NCBI GenBank assembly: GCA_905147135.1
Contig: LR990064.1
Location: forward strand, 10,372,001-10,436,000
From: Blastobasis lacticolella
Taxonomy: Eukaryota > Arthropoda > Insecta > Lepidoptera > Blastobasidae
Direction: 5' to 3'
Length of the DNA stretch: 64,000 nt
Positions 21,421 to 31,773 of the stretch are shown one piece after another; the stretch's first letter is position 1, and the number at the start of each line of letters is the position of its first letter. The notes under the pieces are model-generated. The model worked only from the letters and a program-made list of their open reading frames with translations, had not been told where the DNA came from and did not search any database. The position numbers were made by a program, and so were the translations under genes.

Positions 21421-22110
21421 CATTCACATAAATAGGAAAGAAAGACGGACCCAGTTTTGACCCCTGTGCTCCCATAGAGACAACTGACCCTACAGATCTT
21501 TCTCCGTTCACATTAACCTTCTTAATTCTACGACTTATATATGAACTAAACAAGTTTAGAGCTAAGCCCTTTATTCAATAATGTTGCAATTTCCTGACCA
21601 AAGTTTCATAATTAACACAATCGAATTTGCGGCTTTGGATAAATCACAGAAAACCCCTAAGGTATCACGTGATTCCTCCCTGGCCCCAAAGACATGTTTA
21701 ATTAGTTCAACACCTGCATCGGTTGTTGAACTACCCCGAATAAAACCGAATTTTGTATGATTAGGATTGTTTTCATAAAAAACAACAATTAGTTGATTCA
21801 ATATGATTTTCTCAAATATTTTTCTTAAAACCGTTAACACCGAAATGGTCTAAAATTTGTGGGATCTGTTGTGCTACCAGTTTTAATCAATGGAATAATT
21901 TTACTATGCTTTATCGGGTCAGGAAATTCGCCATCATCAACACTGTTATTATATATATTCGCTTAGTGGACAGCAATAACATCAGTTATCTACGGAGCTA
22001 ATAATTTTAACGGGCATACCATCAATGTCAGCGGTCGCTTTCATATTTATGCTTTTGAAAGCCTTAACCACATCTTGAGGTGTTACATGTCTCTTACTCT
22101 CGAACCTAAA
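21341..22110 (-). pseudogene. LINE RT fragment (Daphne/Crack/CR1-like), decayed
   Basis: Minus-strand frames 22100-21850 give INMKATADIDGMPVKIIS and a broken GEFPD...STTDPTNFRP. Then 21840-21571 gives VLRKIFEKIILNQLIVVF, NHTKFGFIRGSSTTDA and LGVFCDLSKAANS, and 21553-21430 gives FSSYISRRIKKVNVNGERSV with GAQGSKLGP for the usual GVPQGSxLGP. These are RT blocks 1-5. The YxDD palm is missing because the copy ends at the 190-bp repeat. Multiple stops and frameshifts; dead. Clade is uncertain. Confidence 0.7.
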
Positions 22111-22319
22111 ATCATTGAGGCTTGTTAGCCTCTAAAATAATAGCTGCCAAAGACAGAATGGGTGGCAGCCTTTTCTGAAATACTTAGATCTCAAATCTGC
22201 CTCGTAAGCCTGGAGATTATGGTAAAATGGTAAAATGATATAATGAACCATAACCTCCACTGATGTAGATGAGACTATTACTATACTATTAATAATACCC
22301 AACCTACACTAAATTAAGG

Positions 22320-22371
22320 ATGTGCTTTCTACCAAAATATGCATGGATACATATTTTGGTAGAAAGCACAT
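22320..22371. repeat. 22-bp perfect hairpin with 8-nt loop
   Basis: ATGTGCTTTCTACCAAAATA... at 22320-22341 is exactly complementary to 22350-22371, with loop catggata. Similar in layout to the hairpin at 17516-17609. Confidence 0.95.
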
Positions 22372-22397
22372 ACTATTACGCACGCACGATACTATTT

Positions 22398-22520
22398 TTT
22401 TTAATGTCTTACATGCGGCAAGCGGGCCACCTGAAGGAAAGTGGCCACCACTGTCTATAGACATTAGCAACACTAAGAGTATCGCCAATGTGTTGCCCAC
22501 CTATATAACATGCATATATA
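22398..22520 (+). repeat. Lepidopteran dispersed repeat, copy 2
   Basis: 'caagcgggccacctgaagga', 'aagtggccaccactg', 'tagacattagcaacac', 'gtgttgcccacctatataac' match the family at 9536 and 36040. It follows a T-rich stretch and the hairpin at 22320. Confidence 0.7.
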
Positions 22521-23203
22521 GCTCATTTATAGCAGTGTCGTTCTTTGAAAAATATACTTACCGATGCGGACATTATTTGTTTACCCTTGATCCTCCACCT
22601 GTCTAATAAATCCTGTAACAAACAAATGTCATTGGTATTTGAAGGTTTTCAGTTCAGTCAAGCGTCAATTCAGTCAATTCAGTCAAGCGTGTGCCGGGCG
22701 CTATGGTAAAATATTTCTAAGACGGATGATGCGCCAACACCGAAACACCTTCTAAGTTAGTATCCTCTTAGACCTCAACGGCCACACAGGCTAGATGAAC
22801 GAGGAGATTGGACGGAGGTTTTGGTTACGGCCAGCCAAACAGTGAATTCACTGTACCAGGAGGTATATAAACGAATAAAATTATTTTCAAGATCTCATAA
22901 AACATTTTTAAATTAAATTAAATTTAACATGAAGTCTTACTCTTAACTAAAAAATATAAAACAATTAAAAACAATTTTAAAAATGTTCGCCTCTCAGCAA
23001 AAGTAATGGCAGATCCGTTGACACTTGACAGCAAAACATGACATTACATCACCATTTTGCGCATGTGCACAACAACATGCGCAAAACGTAGGTTGTAACA
23101 AAGAAATTGGACCATAAAGACAGCACAGGACGCGCTACCTAGCGACTATGATTGAAAATGATATGTCAAATAGTAAAATATATGTAGGTATCTTTCAAAC
23201 ATA
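22521..23203. other. Unidentified spacer
   Basis: No gene. A short 'caattcagtcaattcagtcaagcg' microrepeat lies near 22660, and a 12-bp hairpin (ttttgcgcatgt / acatgcgcaaaa) near 23060-23092. The rest is A+T-rich. Confidence 0.4.
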
Positions 23204-23211
23204 CTAGGGAG

Positions 23212-25125
23212 CACAGAAATGAAACAAAAACAGAATCCATCGTACCATAAAGGTGCCAGGTGCATGCAAGATGTGACAAAATCCTGTGTTGTCATGACAT
23301 AAACTCATCAGGTCTCACAACGCGCCGCCATTTCGTACCGATAACACGTATTTTTCCTTGATGAAAATTATTTATAAATGCCGTCATATGTGGTCAAATG
23401 TTATAAAATTAACGTGAAAAAATTTAAAAAATCAGTAGGAATTACCTACGACGCACAAGTAACGATGATTCATGCTAATTTCTCATAATTATCCTTTATT
23501 TACTTCTGTGTAAATTTCAAATTACTAGATGATGCTAAGATGTTGCTCGCTTTTTTATGGGAAAATTTCCCTTTAAAAGTGGGGAATTCTTTATTTATTG
23601 TATTTGTGGCTCAGATAGTCAGATCAGGTCCCGAAGTTAATAGGGTTCCGTATCCCAAAAGAAGTTACTGAAAAAAGATTATTTATACTACCTGTAAGCA
23701 CGACGAAAGAAGTTTAAGTCGGAAAGTGGAGGGACCTGGCGTAAGCCGGAATAAACGCTACGATGATGATGATGAATTTATGTAACTGAAGTAAATACGG
23801 AATCCGAATCAGCATCCAAACCCGAATGCGGAATCTGTATCTGGAATTCCAATCCGTAATCAGGAATCCGAATAAGACAACATAATATTTTTTATCGGAG
23901 TAGGGCGGAAGCACGACTTTGCTCAACGGTGGTCAAAATAACTGAATCCAAAGAATTTTTTTTTATCTATCGAAATCACGTTTTCGCTTTTACGACGGTC
24001 AGTTGGTATAAACGTAGAACGTAGAAGAACGCCAATGTGCGTGATCAAGTCTAAAATTGGCGGGGTCTTTTGATTCTCGGGTCTCCTCGCCTTTCATTAA
24101 ATTTATCTACACTCATAGCTTAATGTTCCAATTACATACTCATAAACAGTCGTCTATACAATTTTAAAAAAGGTTTTTGTGAAAGTGTTTAATCAATGTA
24201 CAACACTTTTATTTTTTAATTTCTGAGGGCCTATTGGCTATCTCAGATGACAACTGAATTTGACATAAAAATTATAATTTGGTAGACGCTATTGCCAGTT
24301 TTCAACGTAGTTGACGTGGTGTAGAATTATCTAGTGTCAACTGAGTTAGCCAATAGCCCCGCTGGTCGGGCTCGTTTAGTTGGTTGAATACCGCTGAGGG
24401 TCAGTGAACTGCACTGTATGGAATTATTTTCCCACTAAACAAAATATTTTTTCTAATTGTTGTGATTTTTGTTTGTAAATTTTGTTATATGTTATTAATA
24501 GATAAATATGAAAGTAGTGATGTGAATTTTACGCTGAAAGATATCCTCGATACGGCAACAGAAATGAAATGCAGCTACTTCCAGCAAAGTAGAAAAATTA
24601 TAGGTACGAAATCTTAACATGAAAATATGATGAAATATCTTCAAATATGATGAATATCCAGCAAAGTAGAAAAATTATAGGTACGAAATCTTAACATGAA
24701 ATATGAGTGTAGATAAAGGTGTATGCATCTGCATATAATTAGGTATCAAAACACTCGTGTCAAACTATTATCACATAAAGTTGCATAAACTACAATATTT
24801 TAATACCCACTGCAATACACGAGCATTGCTTTGTAAACCTACAAAAGGTTTTTAAAAATCAAGAATTACTACACGCCTTTTTCCAAATGAATAGGCAGAG
24901 ACCACATCGTTCTATGTGCTAATTACAATTCAAGAATTAAAAGAACTTTATTTAGTTACTATTGTACGGTTGTGTTGCTAACCTTATACATAAATTAGTA
25001 AAGAGGGCAAAATGGATTATGTGTATGGCAACCCTCAAATCACGCAAACATATAAAATGGCGGCCATTTGTATGTTTCATTCATGATTTAGGTGACATGG
25101 ATCCTGTTTTTGTTTCATTTCTGTG
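23212..25125. mobile_element. Non-autonomous hAT element, copy 1
   Basis: The ends are CACAGAAATGAAACAAAAAC (23212) and its inverse at 25125; the inverted repeats extend about 29 bp with one mismatch. The 8-bp sequence CTAGGGAG flanks both ends (23204-23211 and 25126-25133). An 8-bp duplication with CA...TG ends fits hAT. There is no transposase; the 70-codon minus frame at 23714-23926 is also present in copy 2 but shows no recognisable motif. An internal tandem duplication of 'ccagcaaagtagaaaaatta...' lies at 24583-24700. Most of the element (23264-24585) matches copy 2 at 52544-55948. Confidence 0.85.
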
Positions 25126-25424
25126 CTAGGGAGTATATTTTACAGAAAATTTAGTCGTGTTTCTTTAGTTGAATTTTTCGCAAGTTTGATGTTATTTACA
25201 CTGTACTTTTCGCAATATTTATTTTAAGTGTTCCAAATCTCGTTTAGGCGCAAAATCCAGTACACAGAATGTCCAATTTGCTACAATATCCAATCAGACT
25301 AAGGCAATTAATTGCACTCCCCATTATGGACATTCTTTCGAATTGGATATTCGGCGAATTGGAAATTTTGTGTAAGACGTTTCTAAGAACCATATCTACT
25401 TAAGACAGCGAAATTGTTTTTTTT

Positions 25425-25490
25425 TTTTTGTTTTTTTTTTTTTATGTTATACGGCAGACAAACAGGCAAGCGGGCCACCTGATGGAAAGT
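25425..25490 (+). repeat. Lepidopteran dispersed repeat, copy 3 (short)
   Basis: A T-rich run (25417-25443) followed by 'acaggcaagcgggccacctg' and 'atggaaagtg' matches the start of the family at 9536. It stops there. Confidence 0.6.
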
Positions 25491-25694
25491 GAAAGTTTTT
25501 CTGGAGTTGTCCATGGTCAACTTCTAATCCATTTTTCTATTCTATTGTGTAACGCGCGTCTTCAAAGACCGCCGCCGTCCCACTTCTTTTGTAAGTATTT
25601 TTTTTACTTCAGTATGGGTATTGCTAGCTGTAAATTTAATATAAACCATCGACTAACTTTATTAATCGAAGGTTTGTAAGGATGTTAGTGTATT

Positions 25695-25840
25695 TGTTTT
25701 TTATTGACAACAAAACTACTGGACAGCTATTTATGAAATTTTGTTGTAATAAATAATATAATAATTCAGTGTGGTTCCCTCGGGAACGGGTCAGGAACAT
25801 ATAATAACTGAAATTTACGCGGATGAAATCGCGGGTTATT
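25695..25840 (+). repeat. Helitron-like 3' end fragment
   Basis: 'acaaaactactggacagc', 'cagtgtggttccctcgggaa' and 'atttacgcggatgaaatcgc' match the 3' parts of the Helitron-like repeats at 11500-11590 and 20880-20965. Confidence 0.6.
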
Positions 25841-25865
25841 ATAATTACGTTGATAGTTTACCATT

Positions 25866-26945
25866 GTTGTTATTAAATACTTACCTTCGGATCTAACTAA
25901 AAAGTAAAGAGGGTCATTTTTTATTATCATAGCTATTTTTGCGAACTAATCACAACTCTTGTTTGCCCAGTTATCAGTGCGGAAGTTATGAGTTTCCATT
26001 TGCTCATTTGTTCCTGACTTTTATTTATTTATTTGAAAGATAATTAGCATATCAAACAAAGCTGTACTTAATACGATAAATAGATCGATCGATAGATAGA
26101 ATAGATACGCTAATAGATCATGCTATTATTTTAAAATTAATGTTATAAATTTCTATCTGCAATATGGCAATCCTGCGGCTGGATACCTACTCACCCATTT
26201 AGCAGATTGTGGATTGGAATTTCTTTAGTTAATTATATGCGTCTCATTTAAAAGACTTCATACGTTCTGGAGTATATTCCCGTATTGGAGTGCATGGAGC
26301 TGATGACTGAGATTTTTATTTATTGTGTTGATGTTAATATAGGGCGTAAACATGTACAACATACGCGGCGATGCGACTAATGGAATGATAGGCTGGTAGG
26401 AAGTTTCGTGCAGCCAGATGTAAACTGATAAAAGTTCTTAGGGATTGTAAGAAGCGATGAACGTTACGTTTACGCACTGTCGGGCTTACGTGCTGCTAGC
26501 TTTCATTATTGCGCAGCAGTGCAGATAACGACTCTGACTACACCCGTAATATTAGACGATATGCGGCTGATGTTCCACCTTCTCCTATTTCTGACTTGGT
26601 GTCTTCGAGTACTTCATTACTGTGGTTAGGAGCTTATCGACCAGCGAAGCTTCTTGCATTCTAGAGATAAAGAAACAGTGTTTTGCCAAAGATACATTCC
26701 TCTCGATTTCGCATCAAGGTTCGTTCCTAAAATGGGAGATAACTTCTTTCGAATCTAGGTAAATTAAGTGAACGATTAATTGTACCCCGTTTAGTTTAGG
26801 GTTGAATAATGAAATGAAATGGTTTATTTAAGACTTAGTAAAACTATACATGTCCATAGGTATTCGTTTATTTACTTACTGTCTTCTATAATTAAGTAAA
26901 TTGTTTTTCACATAAATTCACATAAATTCGAACAGCTTATTTCTG
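25866..26945. repeat. ~1.1-kb repeat, copy A (uninterrupted)
   Basis: Matches 27876-28375 plus 34565-34668 plus 34952-35275. Shared blocks include 'cttaccttcggatc', 'gataaatagatcgatcgata', 'ggctggatacctac', 'gttctggagtat', 'acatacgcggcgatgcgact' and 'agataaagaaac'. Copy A has about 160 bp (26470-26645) absent from copy B. The family is unidentified; no reading frame stands out. Confidence 0.8.
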
Positions 26946-27474
26946 TGGACAATAATCAACATCCAGTACTTGAACATTGGGCCGTCCGTTTGTGCAGCCC
27001 CGCACCCTAGCCAGCAATGACACTACTTGATTTCATCCGTTGCGCGTGCTGCAAATATCGCCGTGGGACTACAGTACCGGGGTAGCCACAAAGTCCTTGA
27101 GAGCATTTTGTACTGGACCCATAGGGCAGTGTAGGCTTTTTTTAGTATAATTGTGCAATGGGTGGCGAAATGAATGAAAAACACTGACTGCGTTCAGATG
27201 TATATTGACTCAAATGGATATTGTTCAAAGGAAACACTGACTAGAAGCTCATTTCACATCCGAATCGTACAAGCGAGACACGTTCTTTCGAACCTTCGCA
27301 TGGTGACCAACAGAAAATAGTGTTTAAAGTTAATACACGAATGGAGTGTTAGGAACCGCTTAAATTTTGCTCCTTGCAAAACCGATCAGCTTCTAAAATG
27401 TTCATTAGTTAGCCCAGCGCGAGAAACATTCAATCAGGTTACGATAAAACGGAAGTAATCGGTACCTTACCTTC
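26946..27474. other. Unidentified sequence between the two repeat copies
   Basis: No gene recognised. 26990-27130 is less A+T-rich. I could not assign it to any repeat. Confidence 0.35.
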
Positions 27475-27830
27475 TTGTTAGAAAATAATTTCAGGTTTAT
27501 AGTTAACATAATTCAGGTGCGTAAGAAAACCAATCGGAATTTCTTTGCTCTAAATAGGATGTCAACCCCAACATGGGGTCTCGGTTTGAGAAACATAAAA
27601 ATAATTTATAAAGCTTCTTATACGGGTTGTGTTAGTTACGAGGGGCCGATATTGGTCAACAGTGGGATGACTGTCACGACGCTGGCGCGACAAAAACTTT
27701 GACAAAGCCAGCGATTAGGAATAATATTTCTATGTAAAGCAAACCGCACGATTAGTATCGCACCTATGCTTTACCGGTGTTAGCCATTATATTGCCCAGT
27801 TCTAGATTGGGCATGGTAACTTCAAGGCAA
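27475..27830 (+). pseudogene. LINE RT C-terminal fragment (R1/LOA/I-like)
   Basis: A 75-codon plus frame reads WGLGLRNIKIIYKASYTGCV and, after the stop at 27700, KSQRLGIIFLCKANRTISIA. This is the segment after the RT palm in R1/LOA/I-type LINEs, where relatives read LrxIYKxxxxPIxxY and xAQRxxLIxxCKAYRTxSTxAL. Start and end are both truncated and it contains stops. Isolated, dead fragment. Confidence 0.55.
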
Positions 27831-27875
27831 AATTGATATTTTTCTGCAAAAGCCAAATGTGATATTTATATTTTA

Positions 27876-28375
27876 CCATTAATGTTATTAAATACTTACC
27901 TTCGGATCGAACTAAAAAGTAAAGAGGGACATTTTTTATTATCATAGCTATTTTTGCGAACTAATCACAACTCTTGTTTGCCCAGTGATCAGTGCGGATG
28001 TTTCGAGTTTCCATTTGCTCATTTGTTCCTGACTTTTATTTATTTATTTGAAAGATAATTAGCATATCAAACAGAGCTGTACTTAATACGATAAATAGAT
28101 CGATCGATAGATAGAATAGATACGCTAATAGATCATGCTATTATTTTAAAATTAATGTTATCAATTTCTATCTGCAATATGGCAATCCCGCGGCTGGATA
28201 CCTACACCCCTTTAGCAGATTGTGGATGGGAATTTCTTTAGTCAATTATTTGCGTCTCAATTAAAAGACTTCATACGTTCTGGAGTATCTTCCCGTATCG
28301 GAGTGCATGGAGTTGATGACTGAGATTTTTATTTATTGTATTGATGTTGTCATAGGGCGTAAATAAGTACAACAT
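27876..28375. repeat. ~1.1-kb repeat, copy B, left part
   Basis: Starts 'attaaatacttaccttcgg' and ends 'aagtacaacat' at 28375, where the jockey-type LINE begins. The sequence resumes at 34565. See copy A (25866-26945). Confidence 0.8.
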
Positions 28376-28901
28376 CGTCTTCGTCGTCACGTGCGGGGAG
28401 ACCGCTTTTGGGATAGTCCCACAGGCGGTGATATTTTTTCGCGGCCCGCAAAGACGGGTCGGTCATTAGGATGACTCCCCCGGCATTTCACGTACGGGGG
28501 GAGCGGGCCTCGGCTTGTGGTGGTGTGGTGCCGGTGGTGCCATGGCATGACAACCCGGTCTATTGGGTTTGCGCTAGCTCTTCTTTGCCGCCCTCGGCGC
28601 GGTACTAGCCTGCCCAGTGGGACCCCGTTCGGGGAGGCCCGGCAGCGACCAGCGAGCATGCGGCATCCTGCAGCGAGGGGTGCGGGCGTCAGACCGGTAC
28701 CACTGCCGCTAGAACTCTCCCGAGCCCCAGCGGCAGTGGCAGTCGTTGGTGGAATGATGGCAGCCCTGATTGTTTGTAAACAAATATAAACAGAATGGAA
28801 TGCGGGTAATCGCAAATTTTGATGCGACCCATTCATGCGCATGAATGGTTCATTCACAGCGCATGAACGGAACGGTAATCGTTGTATCTGCGCGATTGGC
28901 G

Positions 28902-31773
28902 CTAGTGGCGCAGAGGCGCTGGCGCGCGTCTGCGCGGCGGCGGTTTTGGGTTCGGTTTCTTCGTCACCAATTTCGATTTTATTGCGAAATCGAGATTGGT
29001 GACTCTGTCTCGTTCGGGCAATGGTGTCAAAGTCGGGATATTGGTGTCATGTCCGGTGGGGGCTACCGCGAGCTCACCCTGGCGAGGAGCTCCAGCGGCA
29101 GTGGGTGTCACGTTAGGTGCGACGGTCTTCGTGGGCCCCAGAGGCTCTCGTGGGAGCGCTCTGGAGCTGCGGTCGGGTGGGCGTGCGTGTAGTGGCGCGA
29201 TACCGCGGATGTGCGGGTACGCCGAGTTCTCGGCGGACTCGAACATCCGCCGCGCCAGACGCACGACGAAGTCGTCCAGGCCCTCGTGCTGGAGATCCCG
29301 GCTGATGGTGGTGTTTCTCACGTACCTGCCGGCAATGGTGCGCAGGGAGAGGTTCTCCTGCGCTCGGAGCGTTGCCGCTGGCTGTCAGCGGCCAGGGCGT
29401 ACCACGCCGACGCGGCGTACGTGAGGCGGGATCTGATGTACGTCTTGTAGATCCCCAGCTTGGCCCGCAGTGGTAACGAGCTAGCGAGGCGACTGGCGAC
29501 GACCGTCTGTTAGACGTGGTCGCGCATAGTGAGGCCCTGGTCAATGGTGAGGCCCAGGTACTTCACCTTGCGCGACCACGGGATGTCTTGTCCGTGTAGG
29601 CGCAGTGGAGGGGGTAGCTCGGCGATGTTCTGCTTCCGCCCGACGATCATGGCCTGCGTCTTCGCGACGTTCACCGACATTCCCCATTTATCGAGCCAGG
29701 GTGGTAGGGCGTCTAGCTGGGCTTGCATTGTTTTAATGGCGTGTGCGACGTTAACCGACGAGCTCTGGTAAGCTGTGTCGTCGGCGAAGGGCGCCAACAG
29801 CACGCCAGTGACCACGGGGATGTCGTCGGTGAACAGGGCGTAGAGCGTAGGCGAGAGGCAGCTACCCTGTGGCACGCCGGCGAGGACTCGGCGTACCGAC
29901 GAAATCTTGTCCTCCACTGCTATCTTGAACTCCCTGTTGTGCAGGAAGCTGGCCACGACCTGTAGGACCCCGCGTGGAACGGCACTCTCCGACAGTTTGT
30001 ACAGAAGGCCCTCGTGCCATACCCTGTCGAAGGCCTTCTCCATGTCCAGCATCACCACTACCTAGTACTCACGCTTGTTCCGGCAGGTGGCCAGACAATG
30101 CATTACTCGGGAGAGCTGGAGCGTCATAGAGGCCCGGCCTGAAGCCAAATTGCTCCGGCCTGGGCTCTATGTGCGAGGTCAGGAAGCGAAGCAGGAGCGT
30201 TTCGAACACCTTGGAGAGCATCGACAGCAGCGTGATGGGGCGGTTCCCCTCGGGCTTAGTGAAATTCTTCCCGGGCTTGGGCAGCATAATAACGCGCCCC
30301 AGCTTCCAGGATGACGGGAAGTGACCCGTGCGCAGTATCCCGTTACAAAAGCGGGTGAATGCCGCCACAGTACGCGGCGGCAGGTGGCGTAGCGCCGCGT
30401 TTGTGATGCGGTCCGCGCCCGGGGCCTTGCGGGGATTGGTGCGGTTGAGTGCGCGCTGCACGGTGCCCGGGGATACGAACAGGGGTTGTTCGTCGGCCGG
30501 GAGTGGTGCTGCCAGACGCTCTCGTAGGTGTCGCTCGACTGCCTCGCGGTGGTCGTTGATCGGATTCGGTGTGAACTGCCGCTCTAGGTGCTCTGCGAAG
30601 ATCTCCGCCCTGTCCCCTTGCCTTGTACCTAGGTCGGCAGTCGTGGTCCAGCAGGGGCCGGACGGGCTGTGGTTTGGAGGAAAATTGGCGGCAGAGATGA
30701 TGCACGGAGGGCACGTGATCGCTCACCTCCCTGATGTGGTCCTCCCAGGACTCAGTAGCGTGGTCGACGAGCGCTGCCTTCACCCTCTCCACCAAGATAT
30801 TGAGCCTGGTTTTGAGGGTTGGGCATCGGGTACGCTGCCACAGCCGCCGCAGGTCGCATTTTTCCCTGATGAGCGCCTGTATCCGCGCGGGCAAAAGCTC
30901 GCGCCTCGCCCTGCGCGGAACGGTGTGGGTAGATGTCGCGATTGCGGTCTGGATGGCGGCTGTTAGCTCCCCAGTGGCTCGTTCGACGTCGTCTGGCGTG
31001 GAGATGGGCATTATCGGGGTGTGGGCCTCCTGATGGGCGGCGAAGGCCTCCCAGTCGATCCGTGGGCGTTGCGGCGGCGGGGCAACCCTTACGGGCGACC
31101 CGGCCAGCTCGCATAGCACGTTACGGTCGTCCGATGGGAGGTCGTGTAGGACCTCCTGCGTCAGCTGTAGTGCGCCTAGACCTCTATGGACCACGATGTC
31201 GAGCACGTTGTCGGTCCGCCCGGTCGGGTCCAGGCGGGTCGGCTCGTCCGGGGCGTCGATGTCGTACTCGCGGTCCATAGAGTCGCGCATGAGGTCTCGG
31301 CCGGCAGCGCAGATGGTCGCCCAATGCCAGGCCGTGTGGTGCGCGTTGAGGTCCCCCGCCAGAATGGTCGGCAGGGGGAACTGCAGCAGGAGGTCCCGCA
31401 GTTCCCGCACTATAAGTGGGGTAGCGGGGGGTCGGTTGATGGCGTACACGCGGATGTCGACGTTACCTACGTGTAAATCGACACCCAGCGCGTACATACT
31501 CTGGAGGCTCACTGGTGGTGCTGGCTGGTGGACTACTCGGCGGTAGACAAGGACGAGAAGACCTCTGTAGGCCCTCCCCTCTGGTGATACCTCATCCGGA
31601 CGGTACGCCAGATAGCCTGGAAAGTTGTAACTGTCGGTAACCCTTAAGTGCGTCTCGCTTATAAGGGCCACGTCGATGTCCTGCTCCCTAAGGAAGTGTA
31701 GGAGCAGGCGACGCTTCCTTCGCAGCGAGCAGGCATTCCAGTGTACCAATCTCAATGGTTTGTGGTTATCCAT
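28902..31773 (-). pseudogene. Jockey-type LINE ORF2: endonuclease and reverse transcriptase
   Basis: The start is set by the ATG at 31773, overlapping the ORF1 stop as ATGGATAA. The endonuclease reads RLVHWNACSLRRKRRLL, DVALISETHL, TILAGDLNAHHTAW, RTDNVLDIVVHRG and LPSDDRNVL, up to about 31050. The RT reads NPRKAPGADRITNAAL, VIMLPKPGKN, NRPITLLSMLSKVFE, QFGFRPG, VMLDMEKAFDRVWHEG, AGVPQGSCLSPTLYALF and APFADDTAY (FADD at 29777-29788). The C-terminal tail has RNTTISRDLQHEGLDDFV and ends at 28902. It nicks target DNA and copies the element RNA. Frameshifts near 30640, 30110 and 29510 and a stop at 30063 inactivate it, but all catalytic motifs remain. Confidence 0.85.

Noticed and set aside
23714..23926. 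A conserved 70-codon protein, present also at 54868-55080
   Set aside because: The two copies are recent relatives, so a shared open frame is expected by chance. It has an Ile run from an ATG/ATC repeat and no domain motif.
28387..28857. Minus-strand 156-codon frame in the jockey LINE 3' region
   Set aside because: It lies after the ORF2 stop, is Arg/Pro-rich as expected from G+C-rich DNA, and shows no motif.
30328..30966. Plus-strand 212-codon frame
   Set aside because: It is the antisense shadow of the LINE endonuclease-RT; composition follows from high G+C.
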